Shown here: piece after piece, positions 33,905 to 45,571 of the stretch
How the letters are laid out: every line of letters begins with the position of its first letter
How positions within the stretch are numbered: the first letter of the stretch is position 1
Assembly (NCBI GenBank): GCA_965112735.1
Contig: OZ218952.1
Location: 1,736,001-1,800,000, forward strand
DNA length: 64,000 bases
Reading direction: 5' to 3'
From: Phaeosaccion multiseriatum
Lineage: Eukaryota > Ochrophyta, other classes
Made by a program: the position numbers and the translations under genes
The notes under the pieces: model-generated
Databases searched by the model: none
What the model saw: the letters and a program-made list of their open reading frames with translations, nothing else
What the model was told of the DNA's origin: nothing

Positions 33905-34669
33905 GCTGCTGCTGTTGTTGTTGTTGTGGTTGTGATTTTTGCTGTTGCTGCTGCTGTTGTTGTTGTTGTTGTTGGTGTTGGTGCCCCCCCCCCCATCCTC
34001 CTCGTCCTCTTCCCCGTCCTCCTCGTCCTCTCCCTCCAACTACACTCATGCCGAGATAATAGGCACAAATGAAGTGCGCCCACGGATGGCTTGTTACACC
34101 ATGCGCGTTGGTGATACAAGAGTTGGAGTTGGAGAGAGCATTGGACGGGCATGGGGCACGGGGCATGGGTCATAGGAAAGACAGAGCATGGGTGAGAGTG
34201 AGGACAGAGAGTACGGACTGCCATGAAAGATTCGGGGGAGCAAGAGAGGAAGAGTGGGGTTCATGGGTGGCCCAACTTACTTTACATCGTCCGTGGGGAT
34301 CCAGACCTCGACTGAACTTCCCACACCCCAGCCTTGGCAGCACAGAGGGCAATTAACGCCGGCATTGGCCCTTTGTGGTCCGGGCTGGTAGCAGCAGAGC
34401 ACACAGAAGAAGTCTTGTGGGGGGTGATGGGGGGAAGGAGTTGGAGGAGGGGGCCTGGCAGCCACACCGGGCTTGTGGAAGTAGCACTCTTGATGGACAG
34501 AGAGTTGGCAATCTGAGCATCGTAGAAGTGGGTTGTCGTCGCCCTGGCCCGTGACCAAGCAGATTGCGCAAACCTGGACGTCGATATTGCGAAGGATATG
34601 TTCGTAGGGAGAGGGAGAGAGAGGGAGCGAGAGAGGGAGAGAGGCGGGGGAAAGGGTGCGCGCGCGAGG

Positions 34670-34741
<72 letters not shown>

Positions 34742-35077
34742 AAGAGAGAGAGAAGAAGAAGAAGAGGGGGAGCGAGGGACAGAGAGAGTGATGGAGAGAA
34801 GAGGGGAGGGGGGGAGAGGAGAGAGAGGGAGAGGAAAAATACGGGGGTGAGGAGAGAGAGAGATAGAAATGGCGCGAATGTTGGATCTTCGACTTGTAGG
34901 CTCACCTCCACGTTATTGGTCGTCATATTGTCGTTGTCATGGGATCGGTACTGGAGTGTAAGAGAAGAGAGAGAGGGGGAAGGGGGGGATTCAGGGGGGG
35001 GAGGGAGATGGGACAGGGAGAACTGAAATTCTCACTGAGTGTATCAATCGCCTCTGCCATGGAACGATTGGCACCAT
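28115..35077 (-). CDS. G9a/EHMT-like histone methyltransferase with PHD fingers and polyQ, 12 exons
   Basis: Predicted nuclear H3K9-type lysine methyltransferase, about 1307 residues. Minus-strand exons: 35077-35036, 34950-34906, 34573-34281, 34089-33709, 33429-33090, 32841-31354, 30743-30274, 30118-29908, 29715-29557, 29326-29187, 28755-28669, 28382-28115; phases close. Residues 30-130 and 240-290 form paired zinc fingers like an extended PHD (VCAICLVTG, CYFHKP, HPWAHFICAYYLG, VCSVCQKTE, CRSYAHPWCLQQEF), split by a polyQ run. Then an acidic/Ser region, further CxxC clusters, ankyrin-like TAFHVAAAHNHVDLLSMLL, DISNGRELRPIPWVNEVDDE typical of EHMT, pre-SET cysteines, and SET motifs AMGWGVRA, LFEYAGEIIP, VNHRCSN. 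Post-SET keeps CTC but not the third Cys. Exon 6 contains its own ATG (32823), so two adjacent genes are an alternative. A 54-base in-frame stretch in exon 3 (34467-34414) could be an intron. Confidence 0.85.
28806..28965. repeat. 20-bp minisatellite, about 8 units
   Basis: Unit AGAGTAATGGTTTGTCTGTC with small variants (TTTTTCTG, TTTGTATG, TTTGCATG), in the SET-gene intron between exons 10 and 11. The same intron carries a (CAA)n array at about 29041-29135. Confidence 0.95.
30765..30970. repeat. (GGGA)n array in an intron
   Basis: About 50 GGGA/GGAG-type units within the intron before the ankyrin-encoding exon of the SET gene. Pyrimidine rich in the sense of the host gene and ending close to the acceptor at 30744. 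Confidence 0.9.
33828..33975 (-). repeat. polyglutamine tract encoded in exon 4 of the SET gene
   Basis: Plus strand (TTG)n with TGC interruptions, read on the minus strand as CAA/CAG codons: about 45 glutamines with a few His, Lys and Ser interruptions, flanked by a Gly/Arg-rich stretch and by HVFEVPPPRYKLAALKDW. It separates the two halves of the extended PHD finger. Confidence 0.9.
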
Positions 35078-35287
35078 AGATGAAATAGATACACAGCCTG
35101 CATGCTTCTTTGTCTGCGCCTCCAACGAGCTTGTGTTATCGCTTTTCCTCGGAATCTCCTGGTTGCACTCTGCTTGTTGCTTTTTCTTGCCTTCTTCGCG
35201 GAGCCTTTCATCCTTCCCGGCTTTTCTCTTCCCCGTGCTGGACACCACCCACAGCAGAGAGGAGAGCGGAGAGGGGGCAGCATCGCC
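35078..35287. promoter_or_regulatory. divergent promoter region between SET gene and M16 peptidase
   Basis: The SET gene ATG is at 35077 (minus). The peptidase could start at 35102 or 35288 (plus). The ATG at 35288 has the better context (CATCGCCATGG) and leaves 210 bases for two promoters, while 35102 would leave 24. The intervening frame does encode a hydrophobic stretch, so a signal or transit sequence starting at 35102 remains possible. Confidence 0.5.
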
Positions 35288-37017
35288 ATGGGAAAGAAGG
35301 CCTCAGCAGCAGTAGGAGGAGGAGGAGGAGGAGGAGGAGACGGAGCGGTTTCGATGGGGGTGGAGGGCGTTAAGGTCAATCTCCTCGACGATAGAACCAA
35401 GCTGCCTGTAGACAAGGTGGATGCCTCAAAGGCCGCCAGTGATAAAAAGACTTACCGCCTCTTACACCTCGAGAACGGCCTCAGGGTGCTGCTTGTGCAT
35501 GATGTTGTTGATGAGAGGCACGGAGGCGGAGGAGGAGAGGGGGGGTCAGATTCCGGATCCGGATCCGGATCCGAATCCTCCGGCTCAGAGGACGACGAGG
35601 GTAGTGACGGAGGTAGTGACGAGGATAGCGATGAGGGTAGCGACGAGGGTAGGCACTCTTCGGGCGGCGTGAAGCGGGCAGCTGCGGCCATGGCCTGCGG
35701 CGTGGGTAGCTTCAGCGACCCTCTGTGCTGCCAAGGGGTGAGTGAGGAGGGAGAAGGAAGAGAGGAGAGGGAGGAAGGAAGGGAAAGGGAAAGGGACTGG
35801 AGACCCTCTCTTGACACGTGCACCAACAAACGGCTCTCTTCTCCCTTGTTGCACGTCCCTTCGCCTCTGGCCGGCTCTCACTCTCCTGCGTCTACTAATC
35901 GCCTCGCCCCCCCCCCCCTTCCCTCTGGCCCCAAACGCCTTTTGCCCTCCTGCCTTGTTGTCTCAGCTCGCGCACTATGAGGAGCACATGCTCTTCATGG
36001 GCAGCGAGAAGTACCCCGACGAGAATGAGGTCAGCTGACACGCGCGTGCAAGCACACATATACACGCCTCCGTCTTAGGCCCCCACGCGGGGTCACGCGA
36101 AAACCCTGTCCTTTGCCCTCTCTCACCATGCTTCCCATCACCTCCTCCTCCTCCTCCTCCTCCTCCTCCTCCTCGCACACTCACCACCCACAGTACGACA
36201 CGTTCATCAGTGCGCACGGAGGGTCCAACAACGCTTACACAGAGACGGAGTACACGTTGTACTATTTTGACATCCTGCCGGAGCATTTCGGCAAGGTACA
36301 AGTGACAGACGTGTTCCTTTGGTTCTCTCTCTCTCTCTCTCTCTGACTCTGAAGCCCACGCTATGGGGGGGTCTTGATTCCATCTACAGGACTCACCCCC
36401 CATCCCATCTGCTCCGGGGACAATTTCCGCCTTTCTTTTGCTCCTGCTGCTCTTGATGCTGCTCCTCCTGCTACTGCTGTTGCTGCTGCTGCAATACCAC
36501 CCCATTCCACCCCACCCCAACCCGTCTCTTAGGGACTGGATATGTTCGCCCAGTTCTTCACCGCCCCTCTGATGAAGGAGGAGAGCAGCGACAGGGAACT
36601 GCAGGCCATAGAAAGCGAGTTTAACCTCAGCAAGAACAGCGACTCGTGTCGTCTGCAGGAGCTGTGGTAAGCGCGAGAAGGAGTAGGGGGAGGAGGAGAG
36701 TAAGGACTAGAGGGACGAGTAGAAGTAAGGAGCAGAAGGGCGAGTAGGTTAGATGAGTATCAGTAGAAGGAAGGGGTAGAAGGGGAGGAGGGAAGAAGAG
36801 AAGAGGAGGAGGAGGGTGGTGGGATGATGATGGCGGATGGATGGTGGAGAGAGAGCCGAAGAAAGCAGAGGGTGGGGGGGCGGGCATTGTTCCTTCCTGT
36901 CCTGTCCTGTCCTGTCCTGTCCTGGTGTGCTTACGTGTGCTTACGTGTGGGGAGTGGGTGGGACGGATCCAGTCATGGAACAAGTGCGCTAAAAGAGTCT
37001 GTATGTATGTGCCTGTG

Positions 37018-37050
<33 letters not shown>

Positions 37051-38259
37051 ACTCCCCCCAAGGTGCTCGGCCGCGAAGGAGGGACATCCTTTCGGGCGCT
37101 TCTGCTGGGGGAATCTTCAGAGCCTACGGTGAGTGAGTGAGTGAGTGAGTGGGTGAGTGAGTGAGCTGACTGAAGGCAGTGTAAAGGACAAAGAAAAGGG
37201 GGGGATGACACACACACTCACATCTGTGGGGTACTCTCTCTCTTTCTCTTCTGCCACTGCGCGCGTTTGTGTGGGTTGGGGCCGCCACTGCTGTATATGA
37301 CCAACTGTTGCACCTCCAGGCACGACCCCCTCGCTGCTGGAGTAGACGTTCGCCAGCAACTTCTCGACTTCCATAAGAGGTTCGTTGTCTCACTGTTTTA
37401 AGGATGGCTTGGGGGGATACAGGAGTGGGGGAGCTGGGATGGAGGGGATGGAGGGGTTGGGATGAGCTATCTGCCATAACTCACCCCTCCCCTCCCCATC
37501 CATTGTGCTGAACCGGCCCCCATCATCATCTGGGGTAGTGCATTCACGCCCCCTCTTCATCCACTATAATTACGTAATGCTTAGGTTGATTCGCCTATGT
37601 CAAATATATATCGTCCTCCTCTTTTCTGTAACTGTATCCAATCACCCCCCTCCTCTGAAAGGTACTACTTTGCGTCTCGCATGCAGCTTGCGGTGATTGG
37701 GACTCACTCTCTTGACGAGCTCGAGCAAATGGTGAGAGAGTCCTTCTCGGACATCAGAGCCCAGCCAGAGACCACCGAGGGGGGGGAGGCAGGTGCAGAA
37801 GCAGCAGCAGCAGCAGCCGCAGCAGCCGCAGCAGCAAGAGCAGGAGGAGGGGGCGGGGCGAAGAGAGCAAAGGGAGAGGCAGGAACCGCCGCAGCAGGAG
37901 CAGTAGCAGGAGCAGTAGCAGGAGCAGTTGTAGCAGCGCATGAGGAAGACACAGCCACAGGAGTAGGAGGGTTCCCTTACCTCTCGTTCAAGCGAAACGG
38001 CATGCCCCTGGCCGAGGGTATGTTGGGCCGGGTGTGGCGCGTGCAGCCCATTAAGGACATTCACAACCTCTACGTCACTTGGCAGGTGGGTGTGGGTGCG
38101 TGCACTCGTGTCAGGAGAGGGTGGGTGCGTGCGTGGCGGGGTGGGTGGGTGGGTGGGTGAGTGAGTATCAGGACAGGGTGGAGCCTGTCTCAGATGCTGA
38201 TTCTGACTGTCCCCTTTCCCTTGTCTCTCTCCGCCCCCTTCTCTCCTTTGGCCCCTCCC

Positions 38260-38290
<31 letters not shown>

Positions 38291-38825
38291 CATGTGTGTG
38301 TTTTCTTCTCCTTCCTCAGCTACCGCCCCAGCTCGGCAGCTACCGTCAGAAAAACTGTCAGTACATCAGCCACCTCATTGGCCATGTGAGTTTCAGCTCA
38401 CTTTTCCAGCCAGTGTGACGATTTGCCTGCGGTCCCAGCCAGTGTCAGGCGCCATCTCAGTGTTGTTTACCTTCCAGAGATGCATCCATGCTCACTCTCT
38501 TGCCGTCTCTCATGCACCCGCTGGTGTAACGCCTCATTCTCTGCTGTCCACCCGTCCCACTCGCTTGCTCCACCCAGGAGGGCAAGGGAAGCATTCTCTC
38601 CTTCTGCAAGGCGCAGGGGTGGGCCACGGTGAGTAGAATTCATTGTACGAGGCCTCACAAGTAGCTGGAAGTTGCGAAGTACCAACAGTTGGCTCACAGT
38701 TGGGTCGTGGGCGCTGCTCTGGATGGGCCTTGTGTGGCTCTGCTCCTCTTCTTCTTACCTCTCCTGCATATCTCGGTCCTCATCTTCGTCTTCTGTTCCT
38801 CCTCCTCCTCCTCCTCCTCCTCCTC

Positions 38826-38879
<54 letters not shown>

Positions 38880-39861
38880 CACCCTCCTTTTACTCCTTCA
38901 GGGCCTGTCCTCAGGAGTGGACAGTGGAGGCCATGAGAACGGCACGAGCAGCGCCCTCTTTACTGTGACCTTCAACCTCACAAAGGCGGGGGTGCGTGCG
39001 TGGCCCCTCATTCTCTCTGTTCTGTACCGTTACATTGGCATGCTCGCCAGAGAGGGCCCCAAGGTGAGAGGAAGGATGGAAAGATGGAAGGACAGGAAGG
39101 ATATGACTTGACTTGGAGGAGGAAAGATGGAAGGAAGGATGGACACATGCACCAAGTACTGAGAGAAAAGAGGAAGAACGGAGAACGGACACCGGCATGG
39201 AGTTGTGCGAAAACAAGAGAGCAGACAGGAAAGGAAGGGAAGGGCAGCGCGGCTCCTGACATTGCAAACATCCCTCCTGCTCTGCTCTCCTCTCCTCTCC
39301 TCTGCTCTACTTGCCCTCCACGGACAATTCTCGCGCTTAACTGAAATATACGCACACGCACACACACACACACTCACACACGCACACACACAAACACACA
39401 CATGCGACCACTCCAGGAGTGGATCTTCAACGAGCTGCAGAACCTCTCGCGCATCAGTTTCGACTTTCAGGAGGAACAGGACCCCAGCGACTACGCAGAG
39501 CAGCTCGCAGCGCAAATGCTGCCCATGTTCCAGTACGCAGAGGTAAGCAGTTGGTGATACAAGCAGCAGTTGGCGATACCAAGCTGCAGGGCAAGTTGGT
39601 GATATACAAGTAGCAGTTGACGATATACCCAAACAGCAGGGCAAGTAGAAGGTGACGTTGTACAAGGGGTAGTGTTGTTCTTCGCTGTCTGTTGCTCTAC
39701 CACAAACAAACGGACCTCGGTCGCCTCCCTCGCCCCCTCACATCAGGACCACCCCCCTCTCTTTGTCTCTTGCTCCATTCCCCACCCCCCTGCAGGAGGA
39801 CTTGCTCAGAGGGCCTTACTTGCACTCGGAGTACAGCCCGGACCAGATAAGCGAGGTGAGC

Positions 39862-39924
<63 letters not shown>

Positions 39925-42356
39925 GGGGTGAGGGTGAGGATGGGGGTGAGCGTGAGGGTGAGCGTGAGGGTGAGCGTGAGGGTGAGGGTGGGGGTGAGTG
40001 TGAGGGTGAGGGTGAGGGTGAGGATAAGGGGTGAAGGTCCGGGGGGAGGCGGAGGGGGAGAGTGAGGGTCGGCGTGTGCTTGTGTATCCCAGGGGGGTTA
40101 GACGTCTTTGGTCGTCCCTCCCTATCCCGCACGCTTCTCGCACTTCTCTTCTCTCGCCGGCCGAGGTGCCCGACCGAGTGTTTCCACGCCCTCATGATGT
40201 TTGTGTGCTGTTCTTTCCGCGTTCCCCCCTTTCCCCTCCCTCCCTTTCCCCTGTGCTAAAGGTGGTGAGTATGCTGACTCCACGTAGGGCGAGAGTCGAC
40301 ATTCAGTCTAGTCTCTTCGGGAGAAGCAACGGCAGCAGTGGAGAGAAGGAAGCGACAGGGAAAGGGGAAGGGGAAGATGGGCATGAGAAGGACATGGACG
40401 AAGAGGAAGACGAAGAGGACGACAGCGGGGACGGCGATGACAGCATGGGCGGGGAGGAGGAGGAGGAGGAGGAGGAGGAGGAGGAGGTGGGGGAGGAGGA
40501 GGAGCAAGACGACGAGAGCAAGGCCGTGCATGAGCTGTGCCTGAAGCCTGCCGCATGGAAGACGGAGCCCATCTTCCAGACGCAATTCTGCGATGACCCC
40601 ATCCCAGAGGATATGATGAAGTCGTGGGAAGAGGCCATGATGGCGACGACGACGACCGAAGCGGCGGCTGCAGTATCACCAACCACTGCGGCTGCTATGG
40701 AAGAGGAAGGAGGGGAAGGAGGGGAAGTGCTGGAGCTCACTCTCCCTACGCCGAACCCCTTCGTCCCCGCAGACTTCAAGCTGAGGGCTGAGAGGGGGGC
40801 GGAGAATGACACACATACGGTACGAGCCGTGTGCGTGTGCGTGTGCGTGTGCGTGTGCGTGTGCGTGTGCGTGTGCGTGTGCGTGTGCGTGTGTTTGCGG
40901 GTAGATCAGGACAGGGCAATGGGATCATTCCCCCCCCCCATTCTCTTTGACTCTTCTCTCTGTATGTCCCACTCTCATCCTCCCCTCTCCCCTATCCCCT
41001 CCCCTCCCCTCCCCTCTCTGCTGCCTCTCCCTCTCCCCCCACCCGTCTCTCCTCTACTCTCTGTCAGACGTTTGAGTCCTTTGGAGGTGAAGGCCAGTGT
41101 GGCTGGCAAGTCCCCAAGGAGATGCCCCCCGTCCCCGACCTTCTCAGTCTGGACCCCTCCACAAAGGGACGCACGGACCTCAAACTGTGGTTTCTGCAGG
41201 TTCGTGGGTGTGTTTGGGGGGGGTGGGGGGTGGATGTGGGTGGGTGGGGGGTAGGTGGATGGATGGGCGGATGGGTGCGTGTGGAAGAGAGAGGGAGGGT
41301 GGGGGGAGGGGGGGGGGAGGGCATGCGAAAGAGAGTCAGAGTCGAGAGAGAGAGAGGGAAGGGAGAGGGGGACAGAGATACGCCTCCTCAGCTGAAAGTG
41401 TGGTGCGAAGGCCCCATCCTTCCTCATTTCATCGTGTTTTAAAGACTTTCTTCGCCCCTTCGTCCCTTCTTCCCTCTCCTTCCCTCCCCTCCCCTCCCCT
41501 TCCCTTCCCTCCCCTCCCCTCCCCTTCCCTCCTCCGCTCCCTTCCACTCAGGACAAAGTGTTCTTCACTCCCCGTCTCGAAGTCTTCCTCAAGCTCGCCA
41601 CTCGCGTGGCCAACGAATCCCCCGCCAGCGCCGCCCTCACTGACCTTGCTGTACGCGTGCTCAACGATGGCCTCACCGAGTACGCGTACATGGCCGAAGT
41701 CGCGGAGCTGAGTTACACGCTATCCCCCAAGGATCTGGGCCTGCAGGTGAGTGAGCGTGTGTGTGTGGGTATGTGTGTGTGGGTGTGTGGGTGCGTGTGG
41801 GTGGGTGTGTGGGTGCGTGTGTGCGTATGTGTGTGTGTGTGTGTGAGTGAGCGTGTGTGTGTGCGTGGGTGTGTGTGGGTGTGTGTGGGTGTGTGGGCGC
41901 GTGTGTACGTATGTGTGTGTGTGTGTGTCTGTGTGTGTGTCTGTGCTGTGTGTGTGTGTATGTATGTGTGTGTGTGAGTGTTACATGCTCTCGGCGAAGC
42001 ATATGGGGCTGCAGATGAAGAGGCGGTGGTGTGGGTGTGGGTGGGCGGTTGGTTGAGTGGGTATGTGGGTGTGTGCGTGTGTGTGCCTGTGTGTGTGTGC
42101 GTGTGTGTGTGTGCGTGGTGTGTGTGTGTGTGTGTGCGTGTGTGTGTGTGTGCGTGTGTGCGTGTGTGTATGTGTGTGTATGTGTGTGTCTGTGTGCGTT
42201 TGGTGTGGCGTGTGTGTTCTTGTGGGCCTGCGAGGATCAGGGCGTGGGAGAACGAAAGGAAAAGGCTCAGCTTCAGAACTTCGTTGGCTGACTCGTTTTC
42301 TGACCAGGTTACCCCTCCCTCCCTCCCTCCCTCCCTCCCTCCCTCCCTCCCTCCCT

Positions 42357-42389
<33 letters not shown>

Positions 42390-43037
42390 CCCTCCCTCCT
42401 CCAGATTCACGTGCGCGGCTTCAGCCACAAGGCCCCAGAGCTCCTCCGTGAAGTGTTGCAGCGCGTCTTCTCACCCGAGCAATTCCTCACCCCTCGTGCC
42501 TTGGCCATGCAAAGAGAGGCCCTCACACGCTCTTACGCCAATGCGAACATGAACCCTGCCGCACACTCCACAGCGTAAGTCAGTGAATATGCGAATGAGC
42601 GAGTGAGAGAGTGAGGGAGGGCGTGAGTGAGTAAGTGAGCGAGCGAGTGGGGTGGGTTGGGTGGGTGGGTTGGGTGCCGTAAAAAATGCCCGTACGCGTT
42701 CTTGTGCTCTCGCTGTCTCCATCTGTGGCCTGTACCACTAGGTCTATAACCTAACACTTACATAACAGTTACTTAACGTTGTGTAACAGACTGCGGCTGC
42801 GCTTCCTGTTGGAGCGGCACTGGAGCGCGGAGAGTAAACTCAAGGCCCTCTCCGACGACGGCCTGGGCACTTCGGTGGAGGAGGTTTGTACCGACTTACT
42901 GACTCTTGCTGCCTCTCACTGACTTTCTGCTTCTTACTGGCTCTTGCTGCGTTGTATTGAGTGATCATCTTCGATGGTTTGTCCTTGCTTTGTGTTGTCT
43001 TTGTCTGGCTTGTTTTGCAATACTTACAAAAAGCTTA

Positions 43038-43068
<31 letters not shown>

Positions 43069-43545
43069 TCCCCCCCAAGATGGTGAGCTTCATGAAGCGG
43101 CTGCTCTCTCCTGACGCCCTGGTGATGGAGGCTTTTGCTCATGGGAACTTGGATAAGACAGAGGCACTGGGCATCGGCAAGATGATTAGAGAGGTGAGGG
43201 AGTGGGTGAGACAGTGGGTGAGGGAGTGGGTGAGATAGTGGGTGAGGGAGTGGGTGAGGGAGTGAAGCATTACACGCGGGGAGGGGAGTGAAGTGGAGTG
43301 GAGAGGAATGGGAGCGGAGTGGAGTGGATTGGATTGGATTGGATTGGAGTGGAGCGGAGTGGAGTGGAGTGGAGTGGAGTGGAGTGGAGTGGAGAAGAAG
43401 GGGAGACGGACGAGGATGAGGCGGAGGCGGATGCGGAGATACAAAGGAGGGAAAGGGATAAGCCCCCCCCCGCCCGCCCTCCCTCCCTCCCTCTCGCTCT
43501 CCACCAAGCCCGAGCCTGACCCACCTCTCCATCCCCCCCCCCCCC

Positions 43546-43584
<39 letters not shown>

Positions 43585-45571
43585 CTAAGATCACGGGCAG
43601 TGACTCCCCCTCTTCTGCCGCTGCCGGGCCTGAGCACCCTTCGCAGAGCTGTCTGCTCATTCCAGAGGGGAAGCGCCTCTTCACCTTCGAGCCCACCAAA
43701 GACGACGGGCAGCCGAACTCAGGTAGGGAGGGAGGGAGGGAGGGAGATGGAGGGATGGAGGGTACTCTGGAGGGAGAGAATGGAACGGGAATTGGATTCG
43801 AAAGGGAAGCACTTTTTTATGTCCCGTTAAAGGACTGCTGACCATCCTGCTTCGGCTTATTCCGAGTGCCAAATTGACTTTCCTTGTGTAAGGAAGGGGC
43901 GGTGTCAAGAGCCCACCAGCCTGGGGGGACCTTCTGTGCTCCCCAGACCAGGGCTCTGACCGGGACACACACACACACATACATACATACGTACATACGT
44001 ATTGTGTGCGTGAGTTGGGGTTCAGTCACCGCCGGAGGGGGGGGGTCTCCGATACGAGTTAGTTAGAAAGAAGTGGTGGATGTGAGGATTTCGGCAATTG
44101 AGTTCCCCTCCATTCCAAAACTGTTGGGATCTTTCCCCTCTCCTCCTGCTCCTCCTCCCCTCCTCCTCCTCCTACTCCTCCTCCTCCTCCTCCTCCTGAA
44201 CCCCCTCCCCCCCTTCTTCCTCCTCCTTACCCCTCAAACACAGCCTTGGAGATGTACTGGCAGATTGGTCCTGACGACTTGCCAACACGCGTGCTACTTG
44301 ACGTGGTGGAGCAACTCATGGAGGAGCCCTTATACGATCAGCTGAGGACGAAGGAGCAGTTGGGCTACAGCGTCAGTTGCGGCACTAGGCTCACTGCGGG
44401 TGAGATGGGAGAGATGGAGAGGGAGGTGGGGAGGGACGGGAAGGGAAGGGAGGAGGGGGAGAAGAGGGTGAGAGAGAGAGAGAGAGAGGAAAGAGAGAAG
44501 GGAGGGAGGGACGGAGGGACGGAGAGAGAGAAAGAGCAACAGAAAAGAGGAGGGAGAGAAGGGGGGGCAGAGCGTACTGTGGGTGGGAGGGACGCGTGTC
44601 GCGGAAACCAAAACCGAAACCGAAACCACAACTTGTCTGCTCAACCCAAACACCCGAATACCCTCACACCCACCCCATCCTCTCCTCCCCTCTCCTCAGG
44701 CGTAATGGGCTTCTGCATCCGTGTGCAGAGCGCTGCCTATGGCCCCGCGCACCTCATGCACCGTGTCGAGGCCTTCCTCATTGACTTCCTCACCAAGCTC
44801 AAGGCCATGACGCAGGAGGACTTCCAGACGCAGGTGTATGGGTACATGGGTATGGTGTTGGATGGGTACATGCATGTGGGGGTATATGGGTGGTTGGGTA
44901 GGTGCTTGGGGTGGGGTGGGCAGGCGAATGCTCCTTTGTGTCTAACTTCTCTCTGCCCTCTCCCTCTCTCCCCAGCTGTCTCTGTTGTTTCCCGCTTTGT
45001 GATTTGCTGATTCCCGCCCGTCCGCCCGCCGTGCCTCCCCATATGCCTGCCCTGCCTGCCTGTACGCCCGTTTGCCGACCACCGCATGCAGGTGGCCGCG
45101 CTGGCCAAAAACAAACTGCAACCCGACCCCGCCCTGAGCGACCTCTCCTCTCGCCTGTGGTCCTGCGCCTTCCACCGCCAATACGACAAGTTCGGCGTGC
45201 ACCCGGCTGAGGCGCGTGCCCTTGCTGACGTGACCAAGCAGCAGGTCATGCAGGCCTATTGCTCCTGGCTGCTGGACAAGGGGGACACCAAGACAGCCAA
45301 AGCCAGAGCTGGGCTGCAGGAGGAGGAGGAGGGGAAAGGGGCCGGTGCAGCAGTTGGTGATACGGCGACCGACCCACAGCGTTTGGTGGTGATGGTGTGC
45401 GGGAAGGGCGTGTCGGTGGAGGAGGAGAAAGCCAAGGTGGTGGCAGGAGCAGGAGCAACAGCAGCAGCGGCAGGAGCAACAGAGGGTAGGCTGGGGCTGG
45501 AGCTCCACGACGCCATGGTGTGGAGGAAGGAGGGCGGGATGAAGTCTGCCTTCCACAAGCCCTGCGGCTGA
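35288..45571 (+). CDS. M16 zinc metallopeptidase (insulysin/IDE-like), 22 exons
   Basis: Pitrilysin-family peptidase that degrades short peptides in a closed chamber, about 1309 residues. Exons: 35288-35737, 35967-36029, 36194-36295, 36533-36666, 37063-37128, 37320-37379, 37662-38085, 38320-38385, 38578-38628, 38902-39063, 39417-39542, 39796-39855, 40262-40819, 41068-41199, 41552-41746, 42405-42574, 42790-42883, 43080-43193, 43590-43722, 44244-44399, 44700-44833, 45092-45571; phases close. Inverted zinc motif HYEEH in [12 protein letters not shown], with the third ligand Glu in [31 protein letters not shown] and FFTPRLEV also match insulysin. Lineage-specific insertions: acidic/Ser run in exon 1, Ala-rich run in exon 7, and a large Glu/Asp insert in exon 13. 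Dispersed-motif copies encode AVSPTTAA (exon 13) and AVGDTATD (exon 22). Longer than the usual 1000 residues because of these inserts. Confidence 0.94.
39543..39650. repeat. tandem degenerate copies of the TTGGTGATAC motif in an M16 intron
   Basis: Immediately after the donor at 39543 four copies lie in a row: TTGGTGATAC (39551), TTGGCGATAC (39570), TTGGTGATATAC (39596) and TTGACGATATAC (39617), separated by AAGCAGCAG or AAGCTGCAGGGCAAG spacers, so a larger unit of about 45 bases is also duplicated. Confidence 0.9.
39856..40024. repeat. (GGGTGA)n hexanucleotide array
   Basis: Starts directly at the donor of M16 intron 12 (GAGGTGAGCGTGAGGGTGAG) and runs about 170 bases with GGGTGC/GCGTGA variants. 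The donor sequence itself is part of the repeat, so several alternative GT sites exist. Confidence 0.9.
43723..44243 (+). mobile_element. introner-like intron, copy B (in M16 peptidase)
   Basis: Complete intron 19 of the peptidase. From the donor: (GGGA)n at 43727-43745, a core 43750-43968 nearly identical to the core of copy A read in the sense of its host, (CA)n near 43969-43980, a diverged part retaining GGATGTGAGGATTTCGGCA, (TCC)n near 44135-44200 and the acceptor at 44243. Confidence 0.7.

Noticed and set aside
39856-40024. (GGGTGA)n and, at 63717, (CAGGGT)n as interstitial telomeric repeats
   Set aside because: Units differ from TTAGGG/TTTAGGG-type telomeric repeats; one is intronic and the other encodes Gln-Gly.
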